Positions 11,537 to 22,918 of a DNA stretch of 64,000 bases are shown here, one piece after another. Location: the NCBI RefSeq assembly GCF_022201045.2, contig NC_068564.1, positions 2,666,001-2,730,000 of the forward strand, in the 5' to 3' direction. Position 1 is the stretch's first letter, and each line of letters begins with the position of its first letter. A program made the translations under genes and the position numbers. The DNA is from Citrus sinensis (lineage: Eukaryota; Streptophyta; Magnoliopsida; Sapindales; Rutaceae). The notes beneath the pieces are model-generated. The model ran no database searches. It saw only the letters and a program-made list of their open reading frames with translations, and was not told the DNA's origin.

Positions 11537-12003
11537 CAAATTTACTCTCCTATCTTTTTTTTTAAGTCCTAAAATTTCCTTTTTAAATAAAATTTAATTA
11601 GTGTAAATTTGATTGACAATAACAAAGCATACATAGAGAATTCCAGTTTGACTTTGCCATAACATATTGATTTTCCCAGCACATAACATATTATTAGAAT
11701 GTAAAAAAATGCAACACCAGATTGAAATCAATTGTGCAAGTTTGTTGAAAATTAAGGGTGATCTTGGTATTTAAGTTTGTTGCAAGTTTATCAAATGTGA
11801 AATCTTATGGATTTATGTCGAATACTCGAATTGGTAGGTCCATGTGTCCATGTATCAATCAAATTAATTTGGTTTGTCTAATAAGCTCAATTTAATTCAA
11901 GTCATTCATCGGGTTTGAAGGGGTACTGACGTTATTTGTGAGGTTTAAATAGCAACTAGGGTTCAAAAATGAAAAAATTAAAAACCGACATATTCAATCC
12001 ACA

Positions 12004-12026
12004 AGCCCAAGATCAGGGCTAGCCCA
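12004..12026. promoter_or_regulatory. site II-like elements upstream of RPB6
   Basis: AGCCCA occurs at 12004-12009 and 12021-12026, with more AGCCCA/GGGCT motifs nearby. TGGGCY site II motifs bound by TCP factors are typical of plant promoters of translation and transcription housekeeping genes. An AGGGTT motif lies just upstream (about 11959). Function is inferred from position. Confidence 0.35.
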
Positions 12027-12157
12027 CTAGGGCTCCCGATAAATTCTTCTCCTCACGGTTTCGTGCTGGGGTTTAGGAGCCGGGTAGCAGAAGCACATCG
12101 CCTGAATTCTTATTTAATAAACTCGACCGGCGACCAAAGAAACTCGAGTAGTCCACA

Positions 12158-14039
12158 ATGGCCGACGAAGACTACAATGATTTGGACATGGGGTTAGCTT
12201 TCTCTTGTTCTTTTTCTTTCTCTCTCTATATATATTTTTCTCTTGTTTGCTTAGGCTCCCACGACTTATGGTTTCGAGTTCTTCAATTTTTCTTTTTTCA
12301 TCTGTTATCTAACGAAATAACTGAAATTTTACATATTTGAAGTTTTGGGTTTCGTTTCAGGACAGAAATTTTTTATTTTTATTCTATTAACACTTATTTT
12401 TAAGTTTGCAATTTGGTATTAGGGTTTTATAGCGCTAGGCCATGCTTTTGTGAATAATTTATGATTTATAGTCTTTTAAGGGATACGGTATTTCGATGTT
12501 GCAATCATATGATTATGCTTTTGTGTTTGTCAATGATGTAATTTGCATTATTTTATAATTTGCAGATACGAGGATGAGCCGCCAGAGCCTGAAATTGAAG
12601 TATGATTTCCTCACTTTGATTTTCTGCGTACTGAAAACATGTAATGAAACTCTTTTTTCCTTTGTTTTTACAAATTTAACTATCATTTGGTTGGAATGGC
12701 TGGACAGGAAGGCGCAGAGGAGGATGCAGAAAACATCAACAATGATGACATCAATGGAGAGCCTATTGAGACCGAGGAAAAGGAGGAGCAGGAGCAGAAA
12801 GAAGCAGCTCGGAAAACTTCCAAGTACATGACTAAATACGAGCGTGCCAGAATATTGGGTACCCGAGCTCTGCAAATCAGGTTTTTCTTCTATCATAAAA
12901 CTGTGTGTCCTGTGTTTGGTTTTTTCGGGCTAGGATTATGTGATAATAAATTTTCTTTTTTGGCTGATCAGTATGAATGCTCCTGTGATGGTTGAGTTGG
13001 AGGGGGAGACCGACCCACTTGAGGTATGACTCTTCACATGCCTTGTCGGATGGTATATCTTTTTCCCTTCCTGGTTGTGTGTGTCTGCAGACCTTGTTTT
13101 TATAGTCAGGATACTAGTCATACCCACTCAATACATGGATCAAATGATCAACCTTGTTTTTGTTGCGGCCATGTGCATTTCATACACGTGTAAATTAGAA
13201 TTGGACTGACAAATGTATACGATATTTATGTACCAGAAAAAAGCTTTGACTGCCAGTATTTTGGTCCTTTTGGTTTTTTCATAAATTTTGGATTCCTCTT
13301 CATAAATACTTGTTGTTGCAAATCCTAATTGGTCTGTCTATTTCTATTGCCATGATGAATGCCTTTTGGAGTTTCTTGCATATTCAGACCAAAAGTAGAC
13401 TGGTAATCATGGGAATAAAAATAGTTTCCCTGTAGCATAGCTCAGACAAAAGAAAATTGTGGCCGAGAGAAGCTACGACAAAACAGGAGCAACTTTGCTA
13501 TTCTGGCTGCCATTTTTGTTGTTTAGGCTATATGTGCTTTTTAACCAATATTTTAGATGTAAAAGCATACCTTTCAGTAAAATTGTCATGATTTTGGTCT
13601 TCTATGTCATTGATGCTAGTTTGCAAGTCGATTACATGAAGAGCTAAGCACATGATTTATTGTTCTACTATTATCATAATCTGTCTTTCATGCTATACTA
13701 TTTTTCTGATATTGCATATGCCATTGTCTAGATTGCTATGAAGGAGCTACGCGAGCGGAAAATTCCCTTCACAATCCGTCGCTACCTCCCTGATGGAAGG
13801 TGAGATTCTTAAGTTGAAAGGAACTTTTTTTTTTTTTTTGGTTGGGGGGGGGAAGGGGTTTGTGTGTGTGTGTCTCTCTCTCTGACACTCTGTTTGATTT
13901 TGAGTGATCTATATCAATTATTCTTTACAACATAACATGTTTTCTACTGGATGTTGTGTGATTTTCCAGTTATGAAGATTGGGGAGTCGATGAATTGATT
14001 GTTGAAGATTCGTGGAAGAGACAAGTGGGTGGTGATTAA
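12158..14039 (+). CDS. NRPB6: DNA-directed RNA polymerase subunit RPB6 (shared by Pol I, II, III, IV, V)
   Basis: Six exons encode 143 aa, close to the 144 aa of the Arabidopsis protein: 12158..12192, 12566..12599, 12708..12880, 12972..13023, 13732..13799 and 13970..14039. The N-terminal half is acidic ([12 protein letters not shown], then a run of Glu/Asp). The second half is the conserved RPB6/omega fold: [58 protein letters not shown] and [11 protein letters not shown]. This small subunit helps assemble and stabilise the largest subunit, near the clamp, in all nuclear RNA polymerases. All introns are GT-AG. It is divergent from the PMT gene and separated from the downstream RING gene by 760 bp. 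Confidence 0.96.
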
Positions 14040-14798
14040 TCGGTTATGGTCTTGGGATAAATCTTTTTTTAAAGAATGCGTCTATGGTAATTAATGGTCA
14101 AATGTAACATTTGTTGACCCATCACCATGAGCTGAACAGTCGAAACTTAGATATGTATTAGTACTTGATTTTTGGATGCCTTCGATTGTAAACAAAATGA
14201 ATGTGCGTGGATGGTTAAGCAGGGATATTGTTTGTTCTTTTCCCTTGTACTCTGTTTATAATTAACAAGTGAAACAATGAAATGCGTCGAGAATAAGTCA
14301 ATGAAAATTTTCTTCAATCAGCCAATATGCGGGGCTAAATTTTAAAAGTTGTGTCACTGAATAAATTCCTTCAGAATTCAGAAGTGTAATTTAGTCATTC
14401 CCTGTTCCCCTTTCAGTTCCAATTTGCAAATTTTGTTCACCGACGCAACTCTGATCAGGTAGAATTGATTCTCCTGGATCACCACTGCAATAACTACTTC
14501 CGCATGATAGTGAGATTATTTTCTTCAAAATAATTTAAAGAAAAGCTTCAGGTCTGATTTTGTGTAGGAAAAAATGTTCTGCTGAAATCAGCCATAACTT
14601 CGAGAATATTATGTTATAAATGAAAATATAAATCTGCCCAGTCGTTCTCGAACATAATAAATTGTTACACACGGGGATAATAAATTTGTGCCCCCGTTAC
14701 TGCTAAGTGTGAGGACAAGACAAGGAATCGAAATCATCATTGCCCGATTCTTGAAATAGACTTGGGTTTCTGGGTTTTATTTGCAGAGGCCAGCAGCC
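14040..14798. other. RPB6 3' region and RING gene 5' leader
   Basis: No separate gene was recognised. The sequence just before the RING ATG (gggttttatttgcag at about 14772-14786) looks like a splice acceptor, so the RING gene probably has an intron in its 5' leader with a non-coding first exon in this spacer. Confidence 0.45.
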
Positions 14799-17177
14799 AT
14801 GGCGAGAAGTAATTATAATCCTAAACCTTTTGGATTTGATGATTTTCAAAATACGTATTATGAAAGATTATTTGGTGCTGCTGATAATATAACACTGAGC
14901 TTCTACAACAACCGTGTACCTAAAGCTTCTCTTCATAGTGTGTTCTTCTTTTTTTTTTTGTTTTAAGCACTTACCGTGTACTTAAAGCTTCTCTTCATAG
15001 TATTTTTTTTGCACTTACTTATACTCAAATTTTGAAAGCACCGGTGGTTTCTTTTTTTTTTTTCCTTATAATTTTCCTATTGTTTTTTCGAATTTTGTCC
15101 ATTTCATTGCATAGGGTAATGAGGCCTAATTGGTCGTATTCACATTGTGCGACGATATTCAGGATCATTCGGAGAATATGGTCGGTATGACGATGAAGCT
15201 ATTGCTAGAGTGCTGCAGGCGCAAGAGATGAACGACGACTTCCGAGATATTTCTATTAATGGTAAGCCCTCCTGTAAGATGCAACAACCACTCGAGCAAA
15301 ATTTGTGCACAGAAGTCATTTATAGGGTTAGGGGTGGCAAAAATTTCTTGCTATGCTTAGAAACAACAAACGTGAGGGAGGGCTGTAACATAAGAGCAGT
15401 GAATTATAGGGGGTTGCATTGAAAATTTTCATATAATGGAGAGTTGAGACCCTTACATTTCTCTGCAATGGCAGACGATAATGATGAAGCTATAGCTAGA
15501 GCCCTGCAGGAGATGGAGGATGGTGGTACTGAGAATATGTTCATTAAAGAAACCAATGGAATTTCAACTGGTAAACGTTATTCATCATACCCTACATGCA
15601 AATAGTATCACTTGCGGCAGCGATTGGCCGATTGCTTGCTATTCCTGTGAATATTTTCTCATTTAATTTTCCAAAATGCCATTAGTTAAGAGTATTTTAA
15701 TACAATATTGACTTCAATTTATTAGCCTATCCATGTCTGTTTAAAGACTATAAATGAATAATAAGTATAAAAAAAAGGAAGAAGAAAAATTGCTTCTTTG
15801 TTCATGATGGTATATTGAATCAATCTTTATGTTGATTTGCAGATGCTGTGGGAACTAGCAGTACTCCCAGAGTAGCACTTGTTACTCCTGTTGCGGTGGA
15901 AGATTATTTACATTCTAATTTTTGTTTTTTATATTATTTATTTTATGGTATTTATTTAACAAGAATCCGATCCTTCAATCTATACAGCCTATGTATCAAG
16001 ATGAATTTTATCCAGATAATATGGATTATGAGGTAATTTTCTGATGGAGACTCCCTCTCAGTCAATACATTATAAAATTTGAATTTAACACATCAAAATT
16101 TTAAATTAAAGTGCTAATGTCCGCTCTAGAGAATACTTAGTTGCTCTTTTTTTTTTTTTTTTGGGTCAGGAAATCACTCGTCTAGAAGAAACCATTGGCA
16201 ATGTAAGCAGAGGACTATCAGAAAGGAAAATCTCCAGGCTACCATCTCACAAGTTTAATAAGTCATCATCAAAAAGATGTGGCAGCTCTGCAGATGAAAA
16301 TAACGAGTAATGTTCATATAATAAACACACACACACACACACACATTACATATACTCTGCAGATGAAAATAACGAGTAATGTTCATATAATAAACACACA
16401 CACACACACACACCTTACATATACTTGCTAAAAATGTGTATCTTCAAAGAGTAATGATACAGCCACAAACTCTTGTACAAACTTATTTTGTACAAACTGA
16501 TGTAGCATGATAAGATTGGTTGAATTAAATATTACTTGTCCCACATGAGTTGTTTTTATTAATTTATATTTTCATTCAACCAATCTTATCATGCCACATC
16601 AGTTTGTACAAAATAAGTCTGTACAAGAGTTTGTGGCTATATCATTACTCATCTTCAAATACTTTTGATTACAATGTCTGCAAGATGAATGTTTGTTTCC
16701 TTGTCTACAATTAGGTGTGCGATTTGTAAACTGGAATATGAAAGAGGCGATAGGTTGATCACTTTGCCCTGTGGCCACAAATATCACGATGAATGCATTA
16801 AAACGTGGCTAAGAGATAATAAGGTATGTTATATATATTCTTTCTTTGGTGCAGGCGTCATCAATTTTTTTTTTAATGCGGATAGATTTTTAAAGGCGGA
16901 GTTTAAGAGAGTTAATTTTTAACTTATTTAAACCACACAACTATATATAATTAATTTTTAACTTCTTGTGATTAAATAAATATAGCCAAATATAAAAATA
17001 AAACATGATTGGTTGTGTGCGTAAAGTGGACAGTATTAGAGCATGCTGTTACAGTATTAGCCCAATGTTAGTTTTCTAGCTTCAATGTGCATATTATGAC
17101 TTTGAAATTTTTTTTTTTTTTCCTTCCCCTTTCCTTCTCAGAATTGCTGTATATGCAGAGAGGAGGTGGTTGTTTAG
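14799..17177 (+). CDS. BIG BROTHER-like RING-H2 E3 ubiquitin ligase
   Basis: Eight exons give about 242 aa: 14799..14913, 15124..15261, 15475..15570, 15843..15895, 15988..16032, 16170..16306, 16715..16823 and 17142..17177 (729 nt). The end of exon 1 is uncertain: a donor at 14938 keeps the frame too and gives 250 aa. The N-terminal half has short acidic repeats (DDEAIARVLQAQEM, then NDEAIARALQEMED) and the conserved pre-RING segment RLEETIGNVSRGLSERKI. The RING-H2 finger is C-terminal: CAICKLEYERGDRL, CGHKYHDEC and NCCICREEV, supplying C-x2-C, C-x-H-x2-H-x2-C and C-x2-C. The usual Pro of the last CPxC is Cys here, and the chain ends four residues after the finger. BIG BROTHER-type ligases limit organ growth; the role here is inferred. 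At5g52140 is the likely syntenic match (from memory). Confidence 0.85.
14912..15012. repeat. tandem duplication of exon 1 end and donor, RING gene
   Basis: The phrase cttaaagcttctcttcatag (with a C in place of its third base in copy 1) occurs at about 14919-14938 and again at about 14980-14999. In both copies accgtgta precedes it and a T run follows. The first copy spans the candidate splice donors of exon 1; the second lies behind an in-frame stop within intron 1. Confidence 0.75.
16274..16425. repeat. tandem duplication of exon 6 end, donor and (CA)n, RING gene
   Basis: A unit of about 68 bp starting ctctgcagatgaaaataacg, running through the GAGTAATG donor and into a (CA)n tract, is present twice (about 16286-16353 and 16356-16424). 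If the second donor were used, the frame would meet the TAA that follows GAG in the first copy. The first copy must therefore be the working splice site for a full-length protein. Confidence 0.85.
16449..16650. mobile_element. Mutator-like foldback MITE in RING intron 6
   Basis: This is a 202-bp element. The left end (gagtaatgatacagccacaa) and the right end are near-perfect inverted repeats about 78 bp long with only a few mismatches. It is flanked by an exact 9-bp duplication, atcttcaaa (16440-16448 and 16651-16659), as expected for Mutator-superfamily insertion. There is no coding capacity. It lies in the intron just before the exon with the first RING cysteines. Confidence 0.88.
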
Positions 17178-19701
17178 CTTGAACGTGAGAGAAAAAAATA
17201 TTATAATTAATAAAAAAGCAGAAGGCATCCTCTCTGGTTTCTTTTTTGATGGCTGAGATATGCATCTCAAATTACGGATTTATTCATGTAACAGCCAACC
17301 ACAAATATTATCGTGCAAAGCAACATAAAAGTATTAAGAGTAAGCAATTATGGTCAGATTCACGCTTTTCACTAGTATTAGAAAAAATTCCAATGGTGTA
17401 GTCCAAATGCATTTAACTAGCTTTAATTATGAATCGAAATGGGAGCAAATTCCTCTTTCTAATAATTATCCTCATTGACTTGGAATCATCTCTGCATGTC
17501 TTCATGTGATCAGTTTTTCTAAACCTACTCAACTCTTTCAACTACTAAATCGGATTATGGCTGCGTAAGTAGTGGTTTAATCATACGTCGTCATCTGTGG
17601 GAGGCCATTCGGAGTGAAAATTACCCAAATGAAGAAATAATCTCTACAAAAACTATTTTATAAAACAAAAGACTCACGTAATTAGCAGAAGGATAAAGGA
17701 TAGAAAAGAGAGATCGTGTTTTTCGATTATAGGGCACGTACGTGATCCACTTAAACACACTAGATTAATCTTTTCTATAGCTTATTTTTCATCAACTGAA
17801 CAAATGATCGACTTGAGCGCTTTAAGTATCTTTTATAAGGAAACATCCCACGTATCCAAGATCAAAAAAAAAAAAAAAATCCAAGAAAAAAAAAGTAGAA
17901 AAGAGGTTTAAGGAGGTACAATTCGGATATATGATGAATGATTAGTCTCCTCTTCGAGCCGGTTACAAGATTTAAAATAACATTCGTAATTCAATTCCGA
18001 GCGATTCATGTTTAGGAAGATCTAGAATTAGATAACGATTTACCAAACTATTATTGGCTGGTTTTTTCAATTGACAAGTTTTATTTTTTTCAAACTCAAA
18101 ACAACGACTCGAGAGTGATTATTACTCTTTCCAAAAGATTTATTCTTGTGTTCGAGAATCCATTGACGATGGTGCTGATTGAAGTTTGAAAATGAAAGAA
18201 TGGAATCATATTCTAGACTTCGGCCATGCACTAACATTTTTTAATAAGAAGAATAGATCAAAACAATCGACATCCAAACAGTAAACAAACCCCTAAGTTT
18301 CATTTTCGTAATATGATCAAGAAATTGATCGATTGAAAATTGAAATAAATTAATTGAGGATAAACAGAACACGTGAGAGTTTACGTATGAGAATTTTGCT
18401 CCAATATATATCATGTTAGTTTGAATTGTTTGGTCTAATAGATTAAACCTATAAGTAAAGGTTCATTGATTGATTGGGTTGAATGGTAACTTCTTATTAG
18501 TCTGGGAAAGAGCCTCCTCTCAAAGATTACTGTATAAATGTTGTGGAAAATCCTTTACCGATACCAGACAATCACGGTAGCTAAGACCATGCCCAATCGT
18601 AAAATCCAGCATCGATAAAAGTAGACTTGGGACTTCTGAGATAGTCCAATACTAATAGCAAAAATGTTAAAATCGAGTGATTAAATAAGAAAATGCTATA
18701 ATGCAAAACCCCAATTTTAGGGAAATTAAAAATTCTAATTATATTGTGATTTACAATCATGCATATTATATTAATCTACTAATATTTATGAATGAATGTG
18801 ATGTAGAGTGTTGTGTGTTGCAAGTAGAGTACCTTACAAAGGTTATAACTTGAGATACAAGCGTTTATTTTCAACGTATAATATACAATTTTGAAGTTTA
18901 TGACAAGACGAACAAAATTCATAACTGTCTAAGCCATTCTCCCTCTTGATTGAGCTGAAATTCTGGACATTTTCTAGTTTTAAGTTTTTTTTTTCTATTT
19001 TTCTTGATTCTTCTAAGATTTTTATCTTTTTTCTATAACTCGTATTAGTACCGTTTGTTTTCCTTTTCATATTTTGACTAGGAGAATTTAATTATTATAT
19101 TATATTTATGATTTGTTTATTTTGATAAATTCGGAATATCTAGACTTATTATAAAAAAAAGTCTCAAAATTCTAATTTAATTTATTCAGAATTTTAATAA
19201 AATTTATTATTATTATTTAAAAACTAATTTCTTCAATCAAACAAACTAAATAGCGTTTCTATTTTGGCAGAATATAGATATACAATTCTACCCGGTAGGC
19301 TCCCAATAAAAAGACTCAGCCCCACGTCGTGGACATTGTATTTGATGACAAGTGTCAGTAGATGGCAGTACCTCATTATTTCAGGCAATGTGTGGTTCGT
19401 ACTTGTGGTGACTGAGCCCCACGCCTGAAGATTTTTGCGAATCATGATTCGTGTGAATTGGTTGGCAAAATTATTTGCTTCAATTGAGCGAACTTGCTAA
19501 TTAATTATTTATTGATATCAGTTTTTTTTTTTTTTGTTTCTTTATAATTTGCGTGTATCCCCGTTGGTGGGTTTGAGGAAATAATATATATGTAATTACA
19601 ATAAACTGTGTTTGGCAGTGCAGGAGGAGGTACTCTAAAAACTAAATATTAACTTAAATAATTAATTAAGTAGATAGTTGCTAAGAAAAATGTTTTCAAT
19701 T

Positions 19702-20513
19702 TAGAGGTGGACAAATCCAATCCAACCCAATCTAATTTTGATGGATTGAATAGATCATTGTGGATTAATTGAGTCAAATTTTTAAACCAAATTAATAAAT
19801 GAGTTGAGTTAATTGTAATGATTCTGTCTAACCCACGTAAATAATAATAATAATAGTAGTAGTAGTAGTAGTAGTATGTTAATCATCTATCGTAAAATTT
19901 TAAAGATCTGAATAGCTAATTTAATTTTTAACTCTTTTTAATTTTTTATTTTTATAGAAGAGAATTTCAAGACCAAAATCACTCTCTCATATAAGTAAAT
20001 TTATTGTCTTATAAAGTTAATTTGAAAGTAAATTGGTCTCAATTTCTCTCTTTTTTTTTAGTAAACACTTAACGGTACATAATTATTTATTACTTTCATT
20101 TTTTTATTGGATATGATGTTAGCTAATTATTTAAAAGTTCTAAATTTGGAATTCAAAAAAGAGTAGCAGAAAGCTGAGAATAAAGTCTAGAAGTTCATTG
20201 ACGAGATTTTCTTAATTTTAAGAAAGTTGGTTTTTTATCTTTCTTTATCAAACACTAGACAACGAATGGCATTTTTATGTTATAGTAAATTTATGTTTGA
20301 TTTTAATTAGTTTCATATTTTTTAATTTTAATTTAACTTTCAACTCGATCAATCCAACTCTACCCGTCCCAACCCAATGATTTAAGAATTAAGTTAAATT
20401 GTATTAAATATGTTTATTTAATTAGGTTATATTGATTTTATTCAACTCATTTAATAGCGTGTTGGATTTGATTTTTACAAACTCTATCCAACTCAATCAT
20501 TGCTCACTCCCTA
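19702..20513. mobile_element. hAT-like non-autonomous element
   Basis: The left end TAGAGGTGGACAA and the right end TTGCTCACTCCCTA are imperfect inverted repeats of the TAGGGGTGGGCA type used by plant hAT elements. The subterminal regions are rich in ccaacccaa-type repeats on both sides. Flanks read gttttcaa (19692-19699) and gttttcat (20514-20521), a 7-of-8 match that may be a decayed 8-bp target duplication. About 0.8 kb, no open frame. Confidence 0.5.
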
Positions 20514-22817
20514 GTTTTCATTATCTTCCCAATACCTCTCTTTAATTTGAGGGGAAAAAAAATTGTTGATAAGATTTGATTAAACCATTCGGCGTATGTT
20601 TGGACGGCTCATCTTTTTCCTGATTTATTGAATTGAAAAATGAGAAAATACATCTCATAATGAAAAAAAATAAATAAATTTTGTCCCGTGTGTATTAAGG
20701 TTCTTAGCGTGCTGCCACTAATTCAGTTAGTAAATTTCATTCGAACTCAATCAACATCAATATTGTCGATTTGTAATCCCAATATTTGACTTAAATTAAT
20801 ATTCTACATATAACGCATTTCATGAAGTAATAAAAGATGGATTTGGTTGTGATTTTGTCTGTGAGTGAAATTATAGAAGATGATCAAAATTCAATCGATT
20901 GTGCGATTGAATGAAAAATATATATATATATAAATTTAATTTAATATTGGGAAAATGACAATTCAAAAACAGAAAATTACGATACTGCCTTCCCATTCGG
21001 GTCTCTGCAATTAACGAATTGCGAGTTGCTTCTTTCGTAAATCTTAGAAACAAAACCTGTCAGCTGTATGTTTGGTGGAGTGAACATCTAATGCAGGATC
21101 CCACATTTTAACTAAAGCACCGGATCTCACTTTTTATTTATTTATTTATTTTTATTTTTTTATATATTTTAAAATCAACACATGGCGGGGCCGGCCACTA
21201 CATATAGATTTTATGAGCCATTAGATTTAAATTAATCCAATAACTCTAATTGGGATCCTGCACTAAATAAGTAATACGATAAGTGATTCAAACAAAATCA
21301 CTTAAAAAAATTGGACCCATGTGTCCCATATATTACGATAAGTATTGGGCGAGACTGTTCTTTTGAATAAAGACATACATTGATTGGTTGTTAAATAAAT
21401 AAATAAATAAGAAACCAAATCGTCCAACCCACGTTAATCACATGATCGATCTGAGAACAGACTCATGCAAGCCGAAATCAAGACAATAAAAAAAGTGTAC
21501 ATGTCAACAACGTGCAAAGTGATTTTAAATTTTGGAAAAAGAAAGGTTGCTTTGATTTTTGTGGTGAAAATCAAACCTCATTAGGTAGCATCGGGGTCGT
21601 CAATCTGTATATTGGTCAAAATTGTCGAAATATTAAATATCTGCGCTCAATGAATGCCGGATCAACGTCAAAATATTTATATTTAAAAAAATTAACCTCT
21701 AATAAGTTAGTAGTACACATGTGACTTGGACCTCTGGTTATTATTATTTTTTTAATTATGTGAACTTATCCTGATTTTTATGCAATTAATCTCCTCATCC
21801 CACATCAATTAATTTGTACACGCTTATTTGGATAAAAATAATTGTGACTCTATCATTGCTCTCTTGAAAAAAATGATAAAAGCTTGTTTATTCCATATAT
21901 TATGAGGTTAATGTCTATTTAGTTCATATATTTTTAAAAACACCTCAAGACATGTCTGTTGCTAAATATTGACACTCATGCTATTATTTTTTATTCTTTT
22001 TAACTTACTTTTACAATATTACACTCTTACAATAATGTTTCTTTTTTAGATATTAATAAAAAATAGATTATCAAATTATCATAAAAAAAAATAAAAAAAA
22101 GATATATATATTAATTTTTGTGGAAGCTCACGTATGTCTAAAAAATTAATATTATAAAAAATTACATTATCAATTTTCTTTAGAAAAATTAATATTTTAA
22201 CTCAAGAGAGTGTTCCACAAAAATTAATATATTTTTTATTTTATTTTATTTTTTGGTGTTAAACTAGTAATTTATTTTTTTCTTTTTAATAATGTCTAAA
22301 AAATAATTATAATAGGGTAATATTATAAAAATAAGTTAAAAGGAACAAAAGATAATGGCAAGAGTGTCAATAATTTAATGATAGGAATAATTTAATTTAT
22401 TTTAAAAAATATAGGGAGTAAACGGACAATAACTTCAAAATATTAACTTACTCTTGTAGAAGCTACTCATTTTGTATTAGCCTGTAATAATGTGTTTGTA
22501 TTCTGTGTTATATCCAGCAAACTGTGGGTGTGGAAAACATAACACCCACACAATATATATTCCAAAATCCATGCACGCTCATACACACGTCCCTTTACAA
22601 ACTTCTTTATTTATTTTTATTTCCCTAGTTGGCTCTCTCTCTCTCTCTCTCTCTCTCTCAACAGTATTATAATTAATACACACTTTATTTAAATTCCAAA
22701 AGTCCATTACCCAATACCCATTAGCTCTCCTTACCTTACACATGAAGAGAATGCTGATTCCTCCTTCAACATTCTCTCCTCCCATTTCCAATCTCAATTC
22801 TCTCCTCCTCCTCTACT

Positions 22818-22824
22818 TATAAAT
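22818..22824 (+). promoter_or_regulatory. TATA box of the F-box/PP2 gene
   Basis: TATAAAT sits about 95 bp before the ATG at 22919, downstream of a pyrimidine-rich patch (ctcctcctcctct). This is a typical plant core promoter arrangement. Confidence 0.6.
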
Positions 22825-22918
22825 CCTACTACTATTGTTTCTTCATTTGGTTAGGGTTTTATAACAAGCTTCTTCTTGTTGTTGTTTTTTTTTTTTTTAT
22901 AACATCGTTTACTTGTTT

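Larger units (their letters stand above)
9151..12157. other. spacer between the divergent PMT and RPB6 genes
   Basis: This is a 3-kb non-coding spacer with divergent promoters at its two ends. It contains a (GA)n run near 9312-9327, a (TTG)n run at about 9907-9925, a LINE tail (10.0-10.2 kb), small inverted repeats at 10818-10859 and 11476-11536, and a PIF/Harbinger-like MITE (11105-11273). No protein gene was recognised. Confidence 0.6.
17178..22918. other. 5.7-kb spacer between RING and F-box genes
   Basis: No gene was recognised. The sequence is AT-rich and contains a hAT-like element (19702-20513), a (TAG)n run (about 19855-19876), a diverged half of the 16.4-kb MITE family (about 21800-21865), and a (CT)n tract at about 22630-22659 close to the F-box gene promoter. 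Long scattered open frames here show no recognisable protein similarity. Confidence 0.6.
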
